Shown here piece after piece: positions 26,809-35,322 of a stretch of 64,000 nucleotides of DNA. Origin of the DNA: an uncultured Phascolarctobacterium sp. (GTDB lineage Bacteria > Bacillota > Negativicutes > Acidaminococcales > Acidaminococcaceae); contig UQLS01000009.1 in NCBI GenBank assembly GCA_900541915.1, forward strand, positions 1 through 64,000, in the 5' to 3' direction. Numbering within the stretch: the first letter of the stretch is position 1; each line of letters begins with the position of its first letter. The notes under the pieces are model-generated. The model saw only the letters and a program-made list of their open reading frames with translations, did no database searches and was not told where the DNA came from. The position numbers and the translations under genes were made by a program.

Positions 26809-27501
26809 TTATTTTTTTCTGTATCTGCTGTAGGTAAAAAAGATTACAGCAACCACAACAATCAATATGCCCAGTCGCTCACTGTTTTGCTGAAAGTTAA
26901 CAATATCGTGGCCGATAACTACTTCTAACGCCGTAGAAGGAAATTTGCCAATCAGATTAGCAATAATATAATCTCTGATACTGATAGAACTTACTGCACC
27001 GACAGCTGTAAGTATTCCGGACGGAAAATATGGCAAAGCTCTGGCAAAAGCCATCCATTCCAAGCCATGTTTACCGCTGGCTTCATCAATATGCTTGAGG
27101 CTGTCACTTTTAGCAATAATTTTCTCTGCCGTATTGCGGAATAAAAAGCGCATCAGCAGAAAACTTATTACTACACCGGTTGTTTCTGCCAGCCAGGAAA
27201 TAAGTATGCCTAAAGGCAAGCCAAAAATCAATCCGTTAGCCGTTGATAAAAAGATTGACGGAAATATACTGCCGGCGTTAATCAAAACATCCAGTACAAA
27301 GCTGATAACCATGGCCCAAGCACCAAAAGAGCGTAAATACTCAGCCAGCCCCTGCACATCTCCGTTTATTGCCAGCGTTAAAGTTCTGCTGAAAAACCCT
27401 TCTGCAAAATAATTTACTGCTAAAGCCAAAATTACAAATAAAACTAATACGGCAATCTTTGTCAGTAAATCAGGATTTTTCAATATTTCTTTTTTCTCCA
27501 A
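26809..27501 (-). CDS. TVP38/TMEM64 (VTT domain) membrane protein
   Basis: A 230-residue polytopic membrane protein with about five hydrophobic segments. The VTT/SNARE-associated signature is visible in SIFPSIFLSTANGLIFGLPL, EWMAFARALPYFPSG and the reentrant-type VGAVSSISIRDY. Related DedA/VTT proteins act in lipid movement across membranes, while the role of bacterial TVP38 proteins is not settled. It follows recG by 12 bases on the same strand and is likely cotranscribed. The glycerol-1-phosphate dehydrogenase-like gene comes next. A joint lipid role of the two is possible but unproven. Confidence 0.88.
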   Translation of the reverse strand: MEKKEILKNPDLLTKIAVLVLFVILALAVNYFAEGFFSRTLTLAINGDVQGLAEYLRSFGAWAMVISFVLDVLINAGSIFPSIFLSTANGLIFGLPLGILISWLAETTGVVISFLLMRFLFRNTAEKIIAKSDSLKHIDEASGKHGLEWMAFARALPYFPSGILTAVGAVSSISIRDYIIANLIGKFPSTALEVVIGHDIVNFQQNSERLGILIVVVAVIFFTYSRYRKK

Positions 27502-27513
27502 AATATAACCCCT

Positions 27514-29571
27514 TTAAGAATTAAAAATCATCTGAAATCTATTATCGAACTGTCTGTCTATCAATTCTCTCAGCAGTTCCCAGTTATTATTCTGCAAAAC
27601 AAGTCTATGGGCAAACTTACGGGCAGATATAATAACCTCTGTATCACGAATTATATCAGCAATACGCAAATCAGGCAAACCATGCTGCCGCAGCCCAAAA
27701 AGCTGCCCTGCCCCACGCAGCAGCAAATCCTGTTCTGCCAGATAAAAGCCATCATCACTGTCATGCAGTACCTGCAATCGTTTTAATGTTTCAGGATTAT
27801 CTGCTCCAGTCAAAAGCACGCAATATGACTGTTCACTGCCTCGTCCAACTCTGCCGCGCAGCTGGTGCAACTGCGCCAGACCAAAACGCTCGGCATTTTC
27901 TATAACCATCAAAACAGCATTAGGCACATTTACGCCAACTTCAATAACAGTAGTGCTGATCAGTACATCAATTTCTCCCGCAGCAAAAGCAGTCATGATA
28001 ATATTTTTTTCACTGTCTTTCAGCTTGCCATGCAATAAAGCACAGCGAACATCCCGCAAAATTCCCTGACTGAGCTCCTGATAAACATTTTCTGCACTGC
28101 GCACTCCAATGCTTTCAGACTCTTGAATTAACGGACAGACAACATAAGCCTGCCGTCCTTTCTGTACCTGTCTGCGCAGTCCGGCATAAATCTCCGAACG
28201 TTTTTCATCTGTATAACACAGTGTCTGAATCTTTCTGCGTCCAGGAGGCCTGCTCTTAATAAGAGATACCTCTAAATCTCCATAGACAGTCAAAGCCAAT
28301 GTTCTCGGTATCGGTGTAGCCGTCATAACCAAGACATCCGGCGCATCCTGTCCTTTATTCGCCAAGGCAGCCCGCTGGCCTACACCAAAACGATGCTGTT
28401 CATCTGTAATAACCACGGATAACTTTTGAAACACAACATCTTCCTGCAGTAAAGCGTGCGTACCTACCACTACGTCTACTGTTCCAACAGCTAACGCTTC
28501 CAGCAGCTCTTTTCTTGCTTTTGCTTTCAAACTGCCGGTAAGTATTCCGACATGTATTCCTAACGGCGCAAAATATTCTTTCAGAGTCTTATAATGCTGT
28601 ACAGCAAGAATTTCTGTAGGAGCCATCATACAGCCCTGAAAACCATTTTCTACTGCCTTGGCTAAAGCCAGCGCACTGATAACAGTCTTACCGCTGCCTA
28701 CATCTCCCTGCAGAATACGGTGCATAGGTTTAATATCCTGCATGTCAAGAGAAATTTCCTGCCAGGCTTTTTGCTGTTCAGCAGTTAACTTAAATGGCAG
28801 CTGCGCAATTAACTCCTGCAGTATTTTGCCATCTCTGCCGTGTTTGATACCTACCTTGGCACTTTCATTACTTTGCCTGTAATATAAAAGACCACATTGC
28901 AGCAAAAACAATTCTTCAAATATAAATCGACGCTGTGCCTGTTTAAGACTATTCCAATCACGAGGAAAATGAATATTCTGCAAGGCCGTCAGCCTATCCG
29001 TAAAATTACATTCGTTTATTACATAATCCGGCAAGCTTTCCGGCAAATCCTGTTCTGCTCTTTTTATAGCATCTTTTATCCAATGACGCATATTTTTCTG
29101 CGTCAGAGCACCACATAAACTATATACCGGCCAGATTCCCGTCAAGGCATCCGCACTTTCAGCTGTCTGATAAAATACTTCTGACACCATTTTAGCACTG
29201 CGTCCCTGCTTTACTCTGCCGGTAATCATTAAGCGTTCATCAATTTTCAGTTTCTTTGTCATATACCGCTGATTCATAAAGAAATATAAATCAGCATAGC
29301 CAGTTTCGTCTCGTACAGTAACAACCGTAAATTTACGTCCTCTGCCCTGAAAACTATCGCGAATTCTAAAAACTGTAGCCGTAAAAATCTGCTTGGAACC
29401 ATCTACATCAAGTTCACGAATAGTTTTAAGCTTGGAATAATCTATATAAGCCTCCTGACGAGGATAATAACACAAAAGATCACCTAATGTGTAAATATTT
29501 AATTCAGCCAAATCAGCTGCTTTTTTAGGGCCAATTCCTTTCAGTGAAGTAACGGGCTCTTTCCACCACAT
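27514..29571 (-). CDS. recG: ATP-dependent DNA helicase RecG
   Basis: Reverses stalled forks and branch-migrates Holliday junctions. The 685-residue protein has the N-terminal wedge/OB domain (starting WKEPVTSLKGIGPKKA), Walker A LQGDVGSGKTV, the DEQH box in ITDEQHRFGVGQR, and MTATPIPRTLALTVYGD. The second RecA lobe has TTVIEVGVNVPNA and LHQLRGRVGRG, and the C-terminal TRG region has GAGQLFGLRQHGLPDL. It is divergent from rpmB. All motifs are intact. Confidence 0.96.
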   Translation of the reverse strand: MWWKEPVTSLKGIGPKKAADLAELNIYTLGDLLCYYPRQEAYIDYSKLKTIRELDVDGSKQIFTATVFRIRDSFQGRGRKFTVVTVRDETGYADLYFFMNQRYMTKKLKIDERLMITGRVKQGRSAKMVSEVFYQTAESADALTGIWPVYSLCGALTQKNMRHWIKDAIKRAEQDLPESLPDYVINECNFTDRLTALQNIHFPRDWNSLKQAQRRFIFEELFLLQCGLLYYRQSNESAKVGIKHGRDGKILQELIAQLPFKLTAEQQKAWQEISLDMQDIKPMHRILQGDVGSGKTVISALALAKAVENGFQGCMMAPTEILAVQHYKTLKEYFAPLGIHVGILTGSLKAKARKELLEALAVGTVDVVVGTHALLQEDVVFQKLSVVITDEQHRFGVGQRAALANKGQDAPDVLVMTATPIPRTLALTVYGDLEVSLIKSRPPGRRKIQTLCYTDEKRSEIYAGLRRQVQKGRQAYVVCPLIQESESIGVRSAENVYQELSQGILRDVRCALLHGKLKDSEKNIIMTAFAAGEIDVLISTTVIEVGVNVPNAVLMVIENAERFGLAQLHQLRGRVGRGSEQSYCVLLTGADNPETLKRLQVLHDSDDGFYLAEQDLLLRGAGQLFGLRQHGLPDLRIADIIRDTEVIISARKFAHRLVLQNNNWELLRELIDRQFDNRFQMIFNS

Positions 29572-29598
29572 AAATATCTTACCTGCCTTAAAAATTAC

Positions 29599-29627
29599 TT
29601 GCTTTTATCGTTTGTTTATGATATGAT
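29599..29627 (+). promoter_or_regulatory. Promoter of rpmB
   Basis: TTGCTT (29599-29604), a 17-bp spacer and TATGAT (29622-29627) lie about 55 bases before the rpmB start. Confidence 0.65.
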
Positions 29628-29682
29628 ACTTTTGTTAAATTTGATGCAATGTGCCTTAATACGTTCAAGGAGGTGGGAATTC

Positions 29683-29874
29683 ATGGCATCTATTTGCGAA
29701 GTTTGCGGTAAAGGAAAACTCGCTGGCAACAACGTCAGCCACTCCAATAGACACACTAAACGTGCTTGGAAACCTAACATTCAACAAGTAAGAGCAGTTG
29801 TAGAAGGTTCTGTTAAACGTATTAACGTTTGCACCCGCTGCCTGCGTTCCGGTAAAGTTAACCGCGCTATGTAA
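29683..29874 (+). CDS. rpmB: 50S ribosomal protein L28
   Basis: A 63-residue protein of the large subunit. The ATG at 29683 is certain: AAGGAGGTGG lies just upstream and the product begins MASICEVCGKG, as in the family. An in-frame extension to 29599 would have no meaning. It is a zinc-binding L28, with cysteine pairs C5/C8 and C50/C53 (NVCTRCLRSGKVNRAM), the C+ form. In many bacteria a C-minus paralogue is used when zinc is scarce; none is seen here. It has its own promoter and terminator. Confidence 0.97.
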   Translation: MASICEVCGKGKLAGNNVSHSNRHTKRAWKPNIQQVRAVVEGSVKRINVCTRCLRSGKVNRAM

Positions 29875-29887
29875 TCTGAACTTAAAA

Positions 29888-29926
29888 AGAAGCCAAATAC
29901 CAGAAGGTATTTGGTTTCTTTTTTTA
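29888..29926 (+). terminator. Terminator of rpmB
   Basis: A perfect 14-bp stem (29888-29901 with 29906-29919) with loop AGAA is followed by TTTTTTATTTATTTT. It reaches the end of the convergent zinc-ribbon gene. Confidence 0.85.
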
Positions 29927-29927
29927 T

Positions 29928-30329
29928 TTATTTTACTTTCATACCACACTCAGGGCAGAATTTTACCAATGAACTGATTTTGGCATGACATTGCGGACAC
30001 AAAATAAATGCTCTGTATTCGCGCAGTTTATTTTCAAACAGTTCGTAAAACAAATTAACTTCTTTAGTTTCTCTTTTCCAGTTATAAATCTGCAATCTTT
30101 CCTTAGTAGCATCCATAATAATCTGAATAGTTTCTTCATCAAGCTGCTGTACAGCAATCTGCATAATTTTTTTCTTATTATGGAAATGAATCAGACGCTT
30201 TTCTTCATCAATGGAATCAATCGTTACACCCATCTCGTTGATAGAAAGCATGATGATATTCCATGCCACATCAATATCAAGCTCATATACGCGGTTATCA
30301 AAGCAACCGCCAGCACCTTCAATTCTCAT
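29928..30329 (-). CDS. Zinc-ribbon protein of unknown function
   Basis: A 133-residue protein. The last 25 residues are a zinc ribbon with C111/C114 and C125/C128 (CPQCHAKIS and FCPECG). The first 100 residues form an unidentified alpha/beta domain beginning MRIEGAGGCFDNRVYELD, with alternating strands such as RLIHFHNKKKIMQIAVQQL. GGAGGGT precedes the ATG. It lies between rny and rpmB without clear linkage to either. It is probably cytosolic and may bind nucleic acid or a partner protein through the ribbon, which is a guess from the fold. Confidence 0.75.
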   Translation of the reverse strand: MRIEGAGGCFDNRVYELDIDVAWNIIMLSINEMGVTIDSIDEEKRLIHFHNKKKIMQIAVQQLDEETIQIIMDATKERLQIYNWKRETKEVNLFYELFENKLREYRAFILCPQCHAKISSLVKFCPECGMKVK

Positions 30330-30410
30330 ACCGGATACCCTCCAAAATTTACTGAATTTATTATAGCATAAATTACATTTTGCTTCATTATCCGACTGTA
30401 ACTAATATGT

Positions 30411-30440
30411 AAAAAATCCCGACAGAAAATTCTGCCGGGA
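30411..30440 (-). terminator. Terminator of rny
   Basis: A ten-bp stem 30417-30426 with 30431-30440, with one G-U wobble on the minus strand, is followed by a U run at 30411-30416. Confidence 0.82.
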
Positions 30441-30453
30441 TTTACTTTTTATA

Positions 30454-31998
30454 CTATTTTGCGTAGTCAACTGCGCGTGTTTCACGAATAATTACTACTT
30501 TTATCTGACCGGGATATTCCATTTCAGCTTCAATCTTCTTGGAAATATCGCGTGCCAGTAAAACAGCGGAAGCATCGTCAATAACATCCGGTTTAACCAT
30601 GATGCGGATTTCACGACCAGCCTGTACGGCATAGCATTTTTCAACACCCTCAAAAGATTCAGAAATCTCTTCCAATCGAGTTAAACGTTTCAAATAACTT
30701 TCGAGAGTTTCACGTCTTGCTCCCGGACGGGCAGCAGAAACAGCATCGGCAGCAGCAACCAGAACAGCTTCTACACTCTTAGGCTCTACATCACCATGAT
30801 GAGCCATAATAGCGTTGATTACCAGCTCAGACTCACGGAACTTCTTGGCAATTTCTGCACCAATTTCAATATGTGAACCTTCTACTTCATGGTCAATAGC
30901 CTTACCAATATCATGCAACAAGCCAGCACGCTTTGCCAGCACAACATCAACACCCAGTTCAGAAGCCATAATACCAGCTAAACTGGCAACCTCCACAGAA
31001 TGATTCAGTACATTTTGGCCATAGCTGGTACGATATTTCAAACGTCCCAGCAGTTTAATCAGCTCAGGATGCAAGCCATGCACACCAACGGTGAATGTAG
31101 CCTGTTCGCCTGCTTCCTTAATCTTCTGCTCAACTTCCTTCTGTGCTTTTTCAACCATCTCTTCAATACGAGAAGGATGAATTCGGCCGTCATTAATCAG
31201 TTTTTCCAGTGCAATGCGGGCAACCTCACGACGGACAGGATCAAAACCGGAAATAATAACTGCTTCCGGAGTATCATCAATAATAAGGTCAATACCAGTC
31301 AATGTTTCCAAAGTTCTGATATTTCTGCCTTCACGACCAATGATACGACCTTTCATTTCATCATTCGGCAGTCCAACTACAGATACAGTAGTTTCAGCAA
31401 CATGATCAGCTGCACAACGCTGAATAGCTAAAGAAATAATCTCACGTGCTTTTTTATCAGCTTCATCCTTAGCCTGCTGCTCTAAATCTTTAATAAGCAT
31501 AGCAGATTCATGCTTAACTTCATCTTCTAAAGACGCCAAAAGTTCCTGCTTTGCTTCATCACTGGTCAAACCAGATAATCTTTCCAGTTCTTCAACCTGT
31601 TTCTGATACAAAGCATCTACTTTCTCCTGAGAAGCATTTAATCTTGCTTCTTTGGAAGCCAGTTTTTCTTCTTTTCTTTCAAAGGAATCTATCTTTTTGT
31701 CAAGATTTTCTTCCTTTTGCAGCAAACGTCTTTCCTGACGCTGCAAATCAGCGCGTCTGTCTTTATTTTCACGTTCCATTTCAGAACGCATACGATGAAT
31801 TTCTTCTTTTGCTTCCATCATCGCTTCTTTACGTTTATTCTCGCCAGCCTGTTCAGCCTCCTGGATAATACGCAGAGCAGTTTCTTCCGCAGTAGCAATT
31901 TTACCTTCTGCAACATTCTTGCGTACCAGATAGCCTACAGCGCCGCCGGCAATACCAACGACAACGGCAGTACCGATTAATTCTAAAATAATACTCAC
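30454..31998 (-). CDS. rny: Ribonuclease Y
   Basis: A membrane-anchored endoribonuclease that starts mRNA decay in Firmicutes. An N-terminal span (ILELIGTAVVVGIAGGAVGY) is followed by a long charged coiled coil (about 30-190), a KH domain (MKGRIIGREGRNIRTLE) and the HD domain with catalytic LLHDIGKAIDHEVEGSH. The start is unusual. The GTG given here at 31998 is fused to the Shine-Dalgarno sequence. The only codons properly spaced from AGGAGGT (31998-32003) are two in-frame ATTs at 31992 and 31989. A TTG at 32070 would add a poor, cysteine-rich leader. The true product is probably about 512 residues. Confidence 0.93.
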   Translation of the reverse strand: MSIILELIGTAVVVGIAGGAVGYLVRKNVAEGKIATAEETALRIIQEAEQAGENKRKEAMMEAKEEIHRMRSEMERENKDRRADLQRQERRLLQKEENLDKKIDSFERKEEKLASKEARLNASQEKVDALYQKQVEELERLSGLTSDEAKQELLASLEDEVKHESAMLIKDLEQQAKDEADKKAREIISLAIQRCAADHVAETTVSVVGLPNDEMKGRIIGREGRNIRTLETLTGIDLIIDDTPEAVIISGFDPVRREVARIALEKLINDGRIHPSRIEEMVEKAQKEVEQKIKEAGEQATFTVGVHGLHPELIKLLGRLKYRTSYGQNVLNHSVEVASLAGIMASELGVDVVLAKRAGLLHDIGKAIDHEVEGSHIEIGAEIAKKFRESELVINAIMAHHGDVEPKSVEAVLVAAADAVSAARPGARRETLESYLKRLTRLEEISESFEGVEKCYAVQAGREIRIMVKPDVIDDASAVLLARDISKKIEAEMEYPGQIKVVIIRETRAVDYAK

Positions 31999-32135
31999 CT
32001 CCTGAATACTTATTCTTCCATAAATTATTTTTGCACAACAACAACAGGCTCTTTTGTGGGCCTGTTCCAAATGTCCTTATTCCATTGAATCCTCTAATCT
32101 ATATTATTTAGTATTACAAAATTCTGAAAAAGGGC

Positions 32136-32166
32136 AAAAAACAAGGCAACAAATACATGTTGCCTT
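32136..32166 (-). terminator. Terminator of recA-recX
   Basis: AAGGCAAC / GTTGCCTT (32143-32150 with 32159-32166) with an 8-nt loop, followed on the minus strand by GTTTTTTG and then more T-rich sequence. Confidence 0.8.
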
Positions 32167-32256
32167 GCCAAAAACTAGAGACAAATTAACACGATTGGAT
32201 AACTACATTTTAATTAAAATTAACTGAAATGTCAAGATAAGCATAAATGATGCCTA

Positions 32257-32766
32257 CTACATATCGTCAGTAAAATGTAATTTTTCCCGGATAAAATGTA
32301 CATATCTTGTTGAAAAGCCTCGTACGCCTAAAAAGCGTACTGCCGCCGCATATATTTTATTGTCTAACGGCTGCTGTATTTTTTTAGCATTACGCTGCAT
32401 AAAAAGCACACAGGCAGCCTCAGCACGTTCAGCCTCTTCTTCATCACTGAAACGACTTAAAATTTCCGAAAAATACTGTTCCGGTACATGCTTGCGCTGC
32501 AATTCTGCCAGCAGATGTCTGCGCCCATAATATTTTTTCGCCAGCCATGCTTCATATACTCTTAACGCATAGCGTCTTTCATCAAGAAAGCCGTATTCTT
32601 TCAGCTTCTTAATCGCCGCTGTCACAAATTCTGCCGGAGCACCTTTCTGCAGCAGCTTGCTTTCCATATCACTGGCACAGTAATCCCTGTAAGTCAGCAG
32701 ATTTAAAGCATAGTCATAGACCTGCATCTCATCTTCAAATTTCTTCTTTAAAGATTGTTTCAACAT
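32257..32766 (-). CDS. recX: Regulatory protein RecX
   Basis: Modulates RecA filaments. The 169-residue protein is made of three-helix repeats, with the family phrases ALNLLTYRDYCASDMESKLLQ, KLKEYGFLDERRYA and AWLAKKYYGRRHLLAELQRK (each longer phrase spans two adjacent helices). The ATG lies inside the recA 3' end, overlapping it by 32 bases in another frame, with GAGGA about ten bases before. It is therefore cotranscribed with recA under the SOS promoter and probably made at a lower level. A hairpin terminator follows. Confidence 0.9.
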   Translation of the reverse strand: MLKQSLKKKFEDEMQVYDYALNLLTYRDYCASDMESKLLQKGAPAEFVTAAIKKLKEYGFLDERRYALRVYEAWLAKKYYGRRHLLAELQRKHVPEQYFSEILSRFSDEEEAERAEAACVLFMQRNAKKIQQPLDNKIYAAAVRFLGVRGFSTRYVHFIREKLHFTDDM

Positions 32767-33790
32767 TGCCTAAAGCTTCCTCAGCAGCATTTTCAACCGG
32801 TTTGGCGATAGTCATGCTGCGGATTTTATTTTCAATCTCCTGTGCAATATCAGGATTTTCTTTTAAGAATTCCTTAACCTTTTCCTTACCCTGTCCAAGA
32901 CGCACATCACCATAGGAATACCAGGCACCGCTCTTATTGATTACTTCCAGTTCTGCACCTAAGTCTACCAGACAGCCTTCATGAGAAATGCCCTGTCCAT
33001 ACATAATATCAAATTCAGCCTGTTTAAAAGGCGGAGCAATCTTATTTTTTACTACCTTTACTCTGGTTCTGCTGCCAATCATATCATTACCATTTTTCAA
33101 GGTGTCGATACGGCGAACATCCATACGAATAGTAGAATAGAACTTCAAGGCGCGGCCACCGGTAGTAGTTTCCGGGCTGCCGAACATAACACCAACTTTT
33201 TCACGAATCTGATTGATAAAGATAGTTGCACACTTGGATTTAGCAATCAAGCCAGTTAGTTTGCGCAGAGCCTGACTCATTAATCTTGCCTGTAAACCTA
33301 CGTGAGAATCTCCCATTTCGCCTTCAATTTCAGCACGAGGTACTAAAGCTGCAACGGAGTCGATAACAATAATATCAATAGCACCGCTGCGTACCAGCGC
33401 ATCAGCGATCTCCAGTGCCTGTTCACCGTTATCCGGCTGGGAAATCAGCAAATTATCCACATCTACACCTAAGTGACGGGCATATTCCGGGTCAAGAGCA
33501 TGTTCCGCATCTATAAAAGCTGCATAGCCGCCCATTTTCTGTGCTTCTGCAATCATATGCAGGGCAACAGTAGTTTTACCGGAAGATTCAGGACCGTAAA
33601 TCTCAATAACACGTCCACGAGGAATCCCGCCTACTCCCAAAGCAATGTCCAGAGATAACGCACCTGTAGGGATAACTTCTATATTCATTTTGGCTTTTGC
33701 TTCTCCAAGACGCATAATAGAGCCTTTGCCAAAATCTTTTTCTATCTGACGCATAGCCATATCAAGGGCTTTTAATTTTTCGTTGTCCAT
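32735..33790 (-). CDS. recA: Recombinase RecA
   Basis: Forms filaments on single-stranded DNA for strand exchange, and triggers LexA self-cleavage. The 351-residue protein has Walker A GPESSGKTTV at 66-75, the L1 region EIEGEMGDSHVGLQARLMSQ, the L2 region GVMFGSPETTTGGRALKFY and the usual MDNEKLKALDMAMRQIEKDF start. An acidic tail ends in ETIFKEEI. A consensus promoter with a LexA box in its spacer controls it, and CAGGAGG lies before the ATG. Downstream recX overlaps its 3' end. Confidence 0.98.
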   Translation of the reverse strand: MDNEKLKALDMAMRQIEKDFGKGSIMRLGEAKAKMNIEVIPTGALSLDIALGVGGIPRGRVIEIYGPESSGKTTVALHMIAEAQKMGGYAAFIDAEHALDPEYARHLGVDVDNLLISQPDNGEQALEIADALVRSGAIDIIVIDSVAALVPRAEIEGEMGDSHVGLQARLMSQALRKLTGLIAKSKCATIFINQIREKVGVMFGSPETTTGGRALKFYSTIRMDVRRIDTLKNGNDMIGSRTRVKVVKNKIAPPFKQAEFDIMYGQGISHEGCLVDLGAELEVINKSGAWYSYGDVRLGQGKEKVKEFLKENPDIAQEIENKIRSMTIAKPVENAAEEALGNVETIFKEEI

Positions 33791-33827
33791 GAGTAAGTCC
33801 TCCTGACCTTCAGTTTTACTTGTTTAA

Positions 33828-33856
33828 ATTATACAAACAAAAGTTCGCTTTGTCAA
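33828..33856 (-). promoter_or_regulatory. Promoter of recA-recX
   Basis: A perfect sigma-A promoter on the minus strand: TTGACA (33851-33856), a 17-bp spacer and TATAAT (33828-33833). Confidence 0.9.
33834..33847 (-). promoter_or_regulatory. LexA (SOS) box of recA
   Basis: CGAACTTTTGTTTG fits the Gram-positive LexA consensus CGAAC-N4-GTTYG at every fixed position. It touches the -10 box and fills most of the spacer, so LexA binding would block RNA polymerase directly. Confidence 0.88.
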
Positions 33857-33858
33857 GA

Positions 33859-34719
33859 TTACTGTTTTCCTTTTTCCAGTGCTTCAATTTCTTCCTTAGT
33901 AAAATTATAAGTAGAATTGCAGAATTGGCAATGCACCTCTGTTACCTCATCCTGCTCCAGCTCATGCAATGCATCACTGTTCAGTGAAGCTAATGCATCA
34001 AGAATACGTTCACGGCTGCAGCGGCACTTAAAATGTACAGGTACAGACTCCTTAATATCTACATCAAGACCTCTTGCAATAATCTTGATAATTTTTTCCG
34101 GGTCATAGCCAATTTCCAGTAATTGAGAAACATAAGGCATCATATTAATATTATCTTCCAGTTTAGCCAAAATCTCATCATCACAACCCGGCATAGCCTG
34201 TACAAAATAACCGCCGGAAGCAATAACACTGCCTTCTTTGTCAACTAAGACACCTAAAGCCACAGAAGCCGGAGTCTGCTCAGATTCGTAAAGATACTTG
34301 GTCAAATCGCTGGCAATCTCACCATCCTGCAGTTCACAATAACCGGTAAACGGCTCAGCATTCTGCAGATAACGGGTAACGATTATATTGCCGTTGCCGA
34401 TCGCTCCGCCAATATCAAGTTTGCCATCTTTTAAAGGCAGAAAGACATCATTATTTTCTACATAACCACGTACGCAGTTTCCTTCTGCATCAGCAACAAC
34501 TTCTCCTATTGGCCCGTCACCTTTCAGACGCACAGTAATACGTTCATTATCCTTCATGGTAGCAGCCAATAACAACGCACCGTTCATAGCTCTTCCCAAT
34601 GCAGCACTGGCAAGGTGAGAACATTTATGTCTTCCCGCCAATTCGTTTACCAGATTAGTAGTGCATAAGGCATAAATGCGTACACCCTCTACCGTAGCCT
34701 TAGTCAATATATCCTGCAT
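33859..34719 (-). CDS. hslO: Hsp33 redox-regulated chaperonin
   Basis: A cytosolic holdase switched on by oxidation. The 286-residue protein has the N-terminal Hsp33 domain (ALGRAMNGALLLAATMKDNERITV, spanning two helices, with GDGPIGEVVADAEG after it). The C-terminal zinc site has cysteines in FKCRCSRE and VHCQFCNSTY; these bind zinc when reduced and form disulfides when oxidised. It has its own promoter and stands alone between recA and the riboflavin operon. For an anaerobe it is a sensible oxidative-stress gene. Confidence 0.95.
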   Translation of the reverse strand: MQDILTKATVEGVRIYALCTTNLVNELAGRHKCSHLASAALGRAMNGALLLAATMKDNERITVRLKGDGPIGEVVADAEGNCVRGYVENNDVFLPLKDGKLDIGGAIGNGNIIVTRYLQNAEPFTGYCELQDGEIASDLTKYLYESEQTPASVALGVLVDKEGSVIASGGYFVQAMPGCDDEILAKLEDNINMMPYVSQLLEIGYDPEKIIKIIARGLDVDIKESVPVHFKCRCSRERILDALASLNSDALHELEQDEVTEVHCQFCNSTYNFTKEEIEALEKGKQ

Positions 34720-34761
34720 AATAAAACTCCTTTCCGTAACTGCATTGCAATCATACTTTTC

Positions 34762-34790
34762 ATTATATAGATTATCATCTTTAAATACAA
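34762..34790 (-). promoter_or_regulatory. Promoter of hslO
   Basis: Minus-strand TTGTAT (34785-34790), a 17-bp spacer and TATAAT (34762-34767). Confidence 0.65.
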
Positions 34791-34804
34791 GTTTATCTTC
34801 TGCA

Positions 34805-34836
34805 ACACAAAAGGCCGAGAGCTATGCTCCCGGCCT
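34805..34836 (-). terminator. Terminator of the riboflavin operon
   Basis: An 11-bp stem (34812-34822 with 34826-34836), with one G-U wobble on the minus strand and a 3-nt loop, is followed by TTTTGTGTT. The U tract is short, but the hairpin is G+C-rich. Confidence 0.75.
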
Positions 34837-34848
34837 CAAAGCATTTTC

Positions 34849-35310
34849 TTAGATTTCTTTAAAAAGATTTACCATTTCAATAGCAGTCATAGCTGCATCC
34901 ACGCCTTTATTACCGGCTTTGGTGCCTGCACGTTCAACAGCTTGCTGAATATTTTCGGTAGTCAGAATACCAAAAGCAACAGGCAGACCGTATTCAAGGC
35001 TGACATGTGCAATACCTTTGGAAGCTTCAGCACATACATAGTCAAAATGCGGTGTTGCACCACGAATAACTGCACCCAGGCAGATAATAGCATCATATTT
35101 ACCGCTGGCAGCCAATTTTTTAGCAGCTAAAGGAACTTCAAAAGCACCGGGTACCCATGCTACAGTGATATCTGCGTCTTCAGCTTCATGTCTTTTCAGG
35201 CAGTCTACCGCACCGCTCAGCAGTTTGCTGGTAATAAATTCATTAAAACGTGCTACTACGATAGCAACCTTCATTCCTTTGGCAGTTAATTTACCTTCTA
35301 AAATATTCAT
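34849..35310 (-). CDS. ribH: 6,7-dimethyl-8-ribityllumazine synthase
   Basis: Condenses the ribityl-aminouracil with dihydroxybutanone phosphate in the penultimate step to riboflavin. The 153-residue icosahedral-type subunit has VARFNEFITSKLL, WVPGAFEVPLAAKKLA, CLGAVIRGATPHFDYV with the catalytic histidine, and FGILTTENIQQAVERAG. It is the last gene of the ribD-ribE-ribBA-ribH operon, starting 12 bases after ribBA with AGGAGG upstream. Expression is controlled by the FMN riboswitch at the operon head. Confidence 0.97.
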   Translation of the reverse strand: MNILEGKLTAKGMKVAIVVARFNEFITSKLLSGAVDCLKRHEAEDADITVAWVPGAFEVPLAAKKLAASGKYDAIICLGAVIRGATPHFDYVCAEASKGIAHVSLEYGLPVAFGILTTENIQQAVERAGTKAGNKGVDAAMTAIEMVNLFKEI

Positions 35311-35322
35311 TTTATATCCTCC

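Noticed and set aside
31999..32070. N-terminal extension of RNase Y from a TTG at 32070
   Set aside because: It would place a strong AGGAGGT inside the gene and add a CCCC-containing leader not expected before the membrane anchor.
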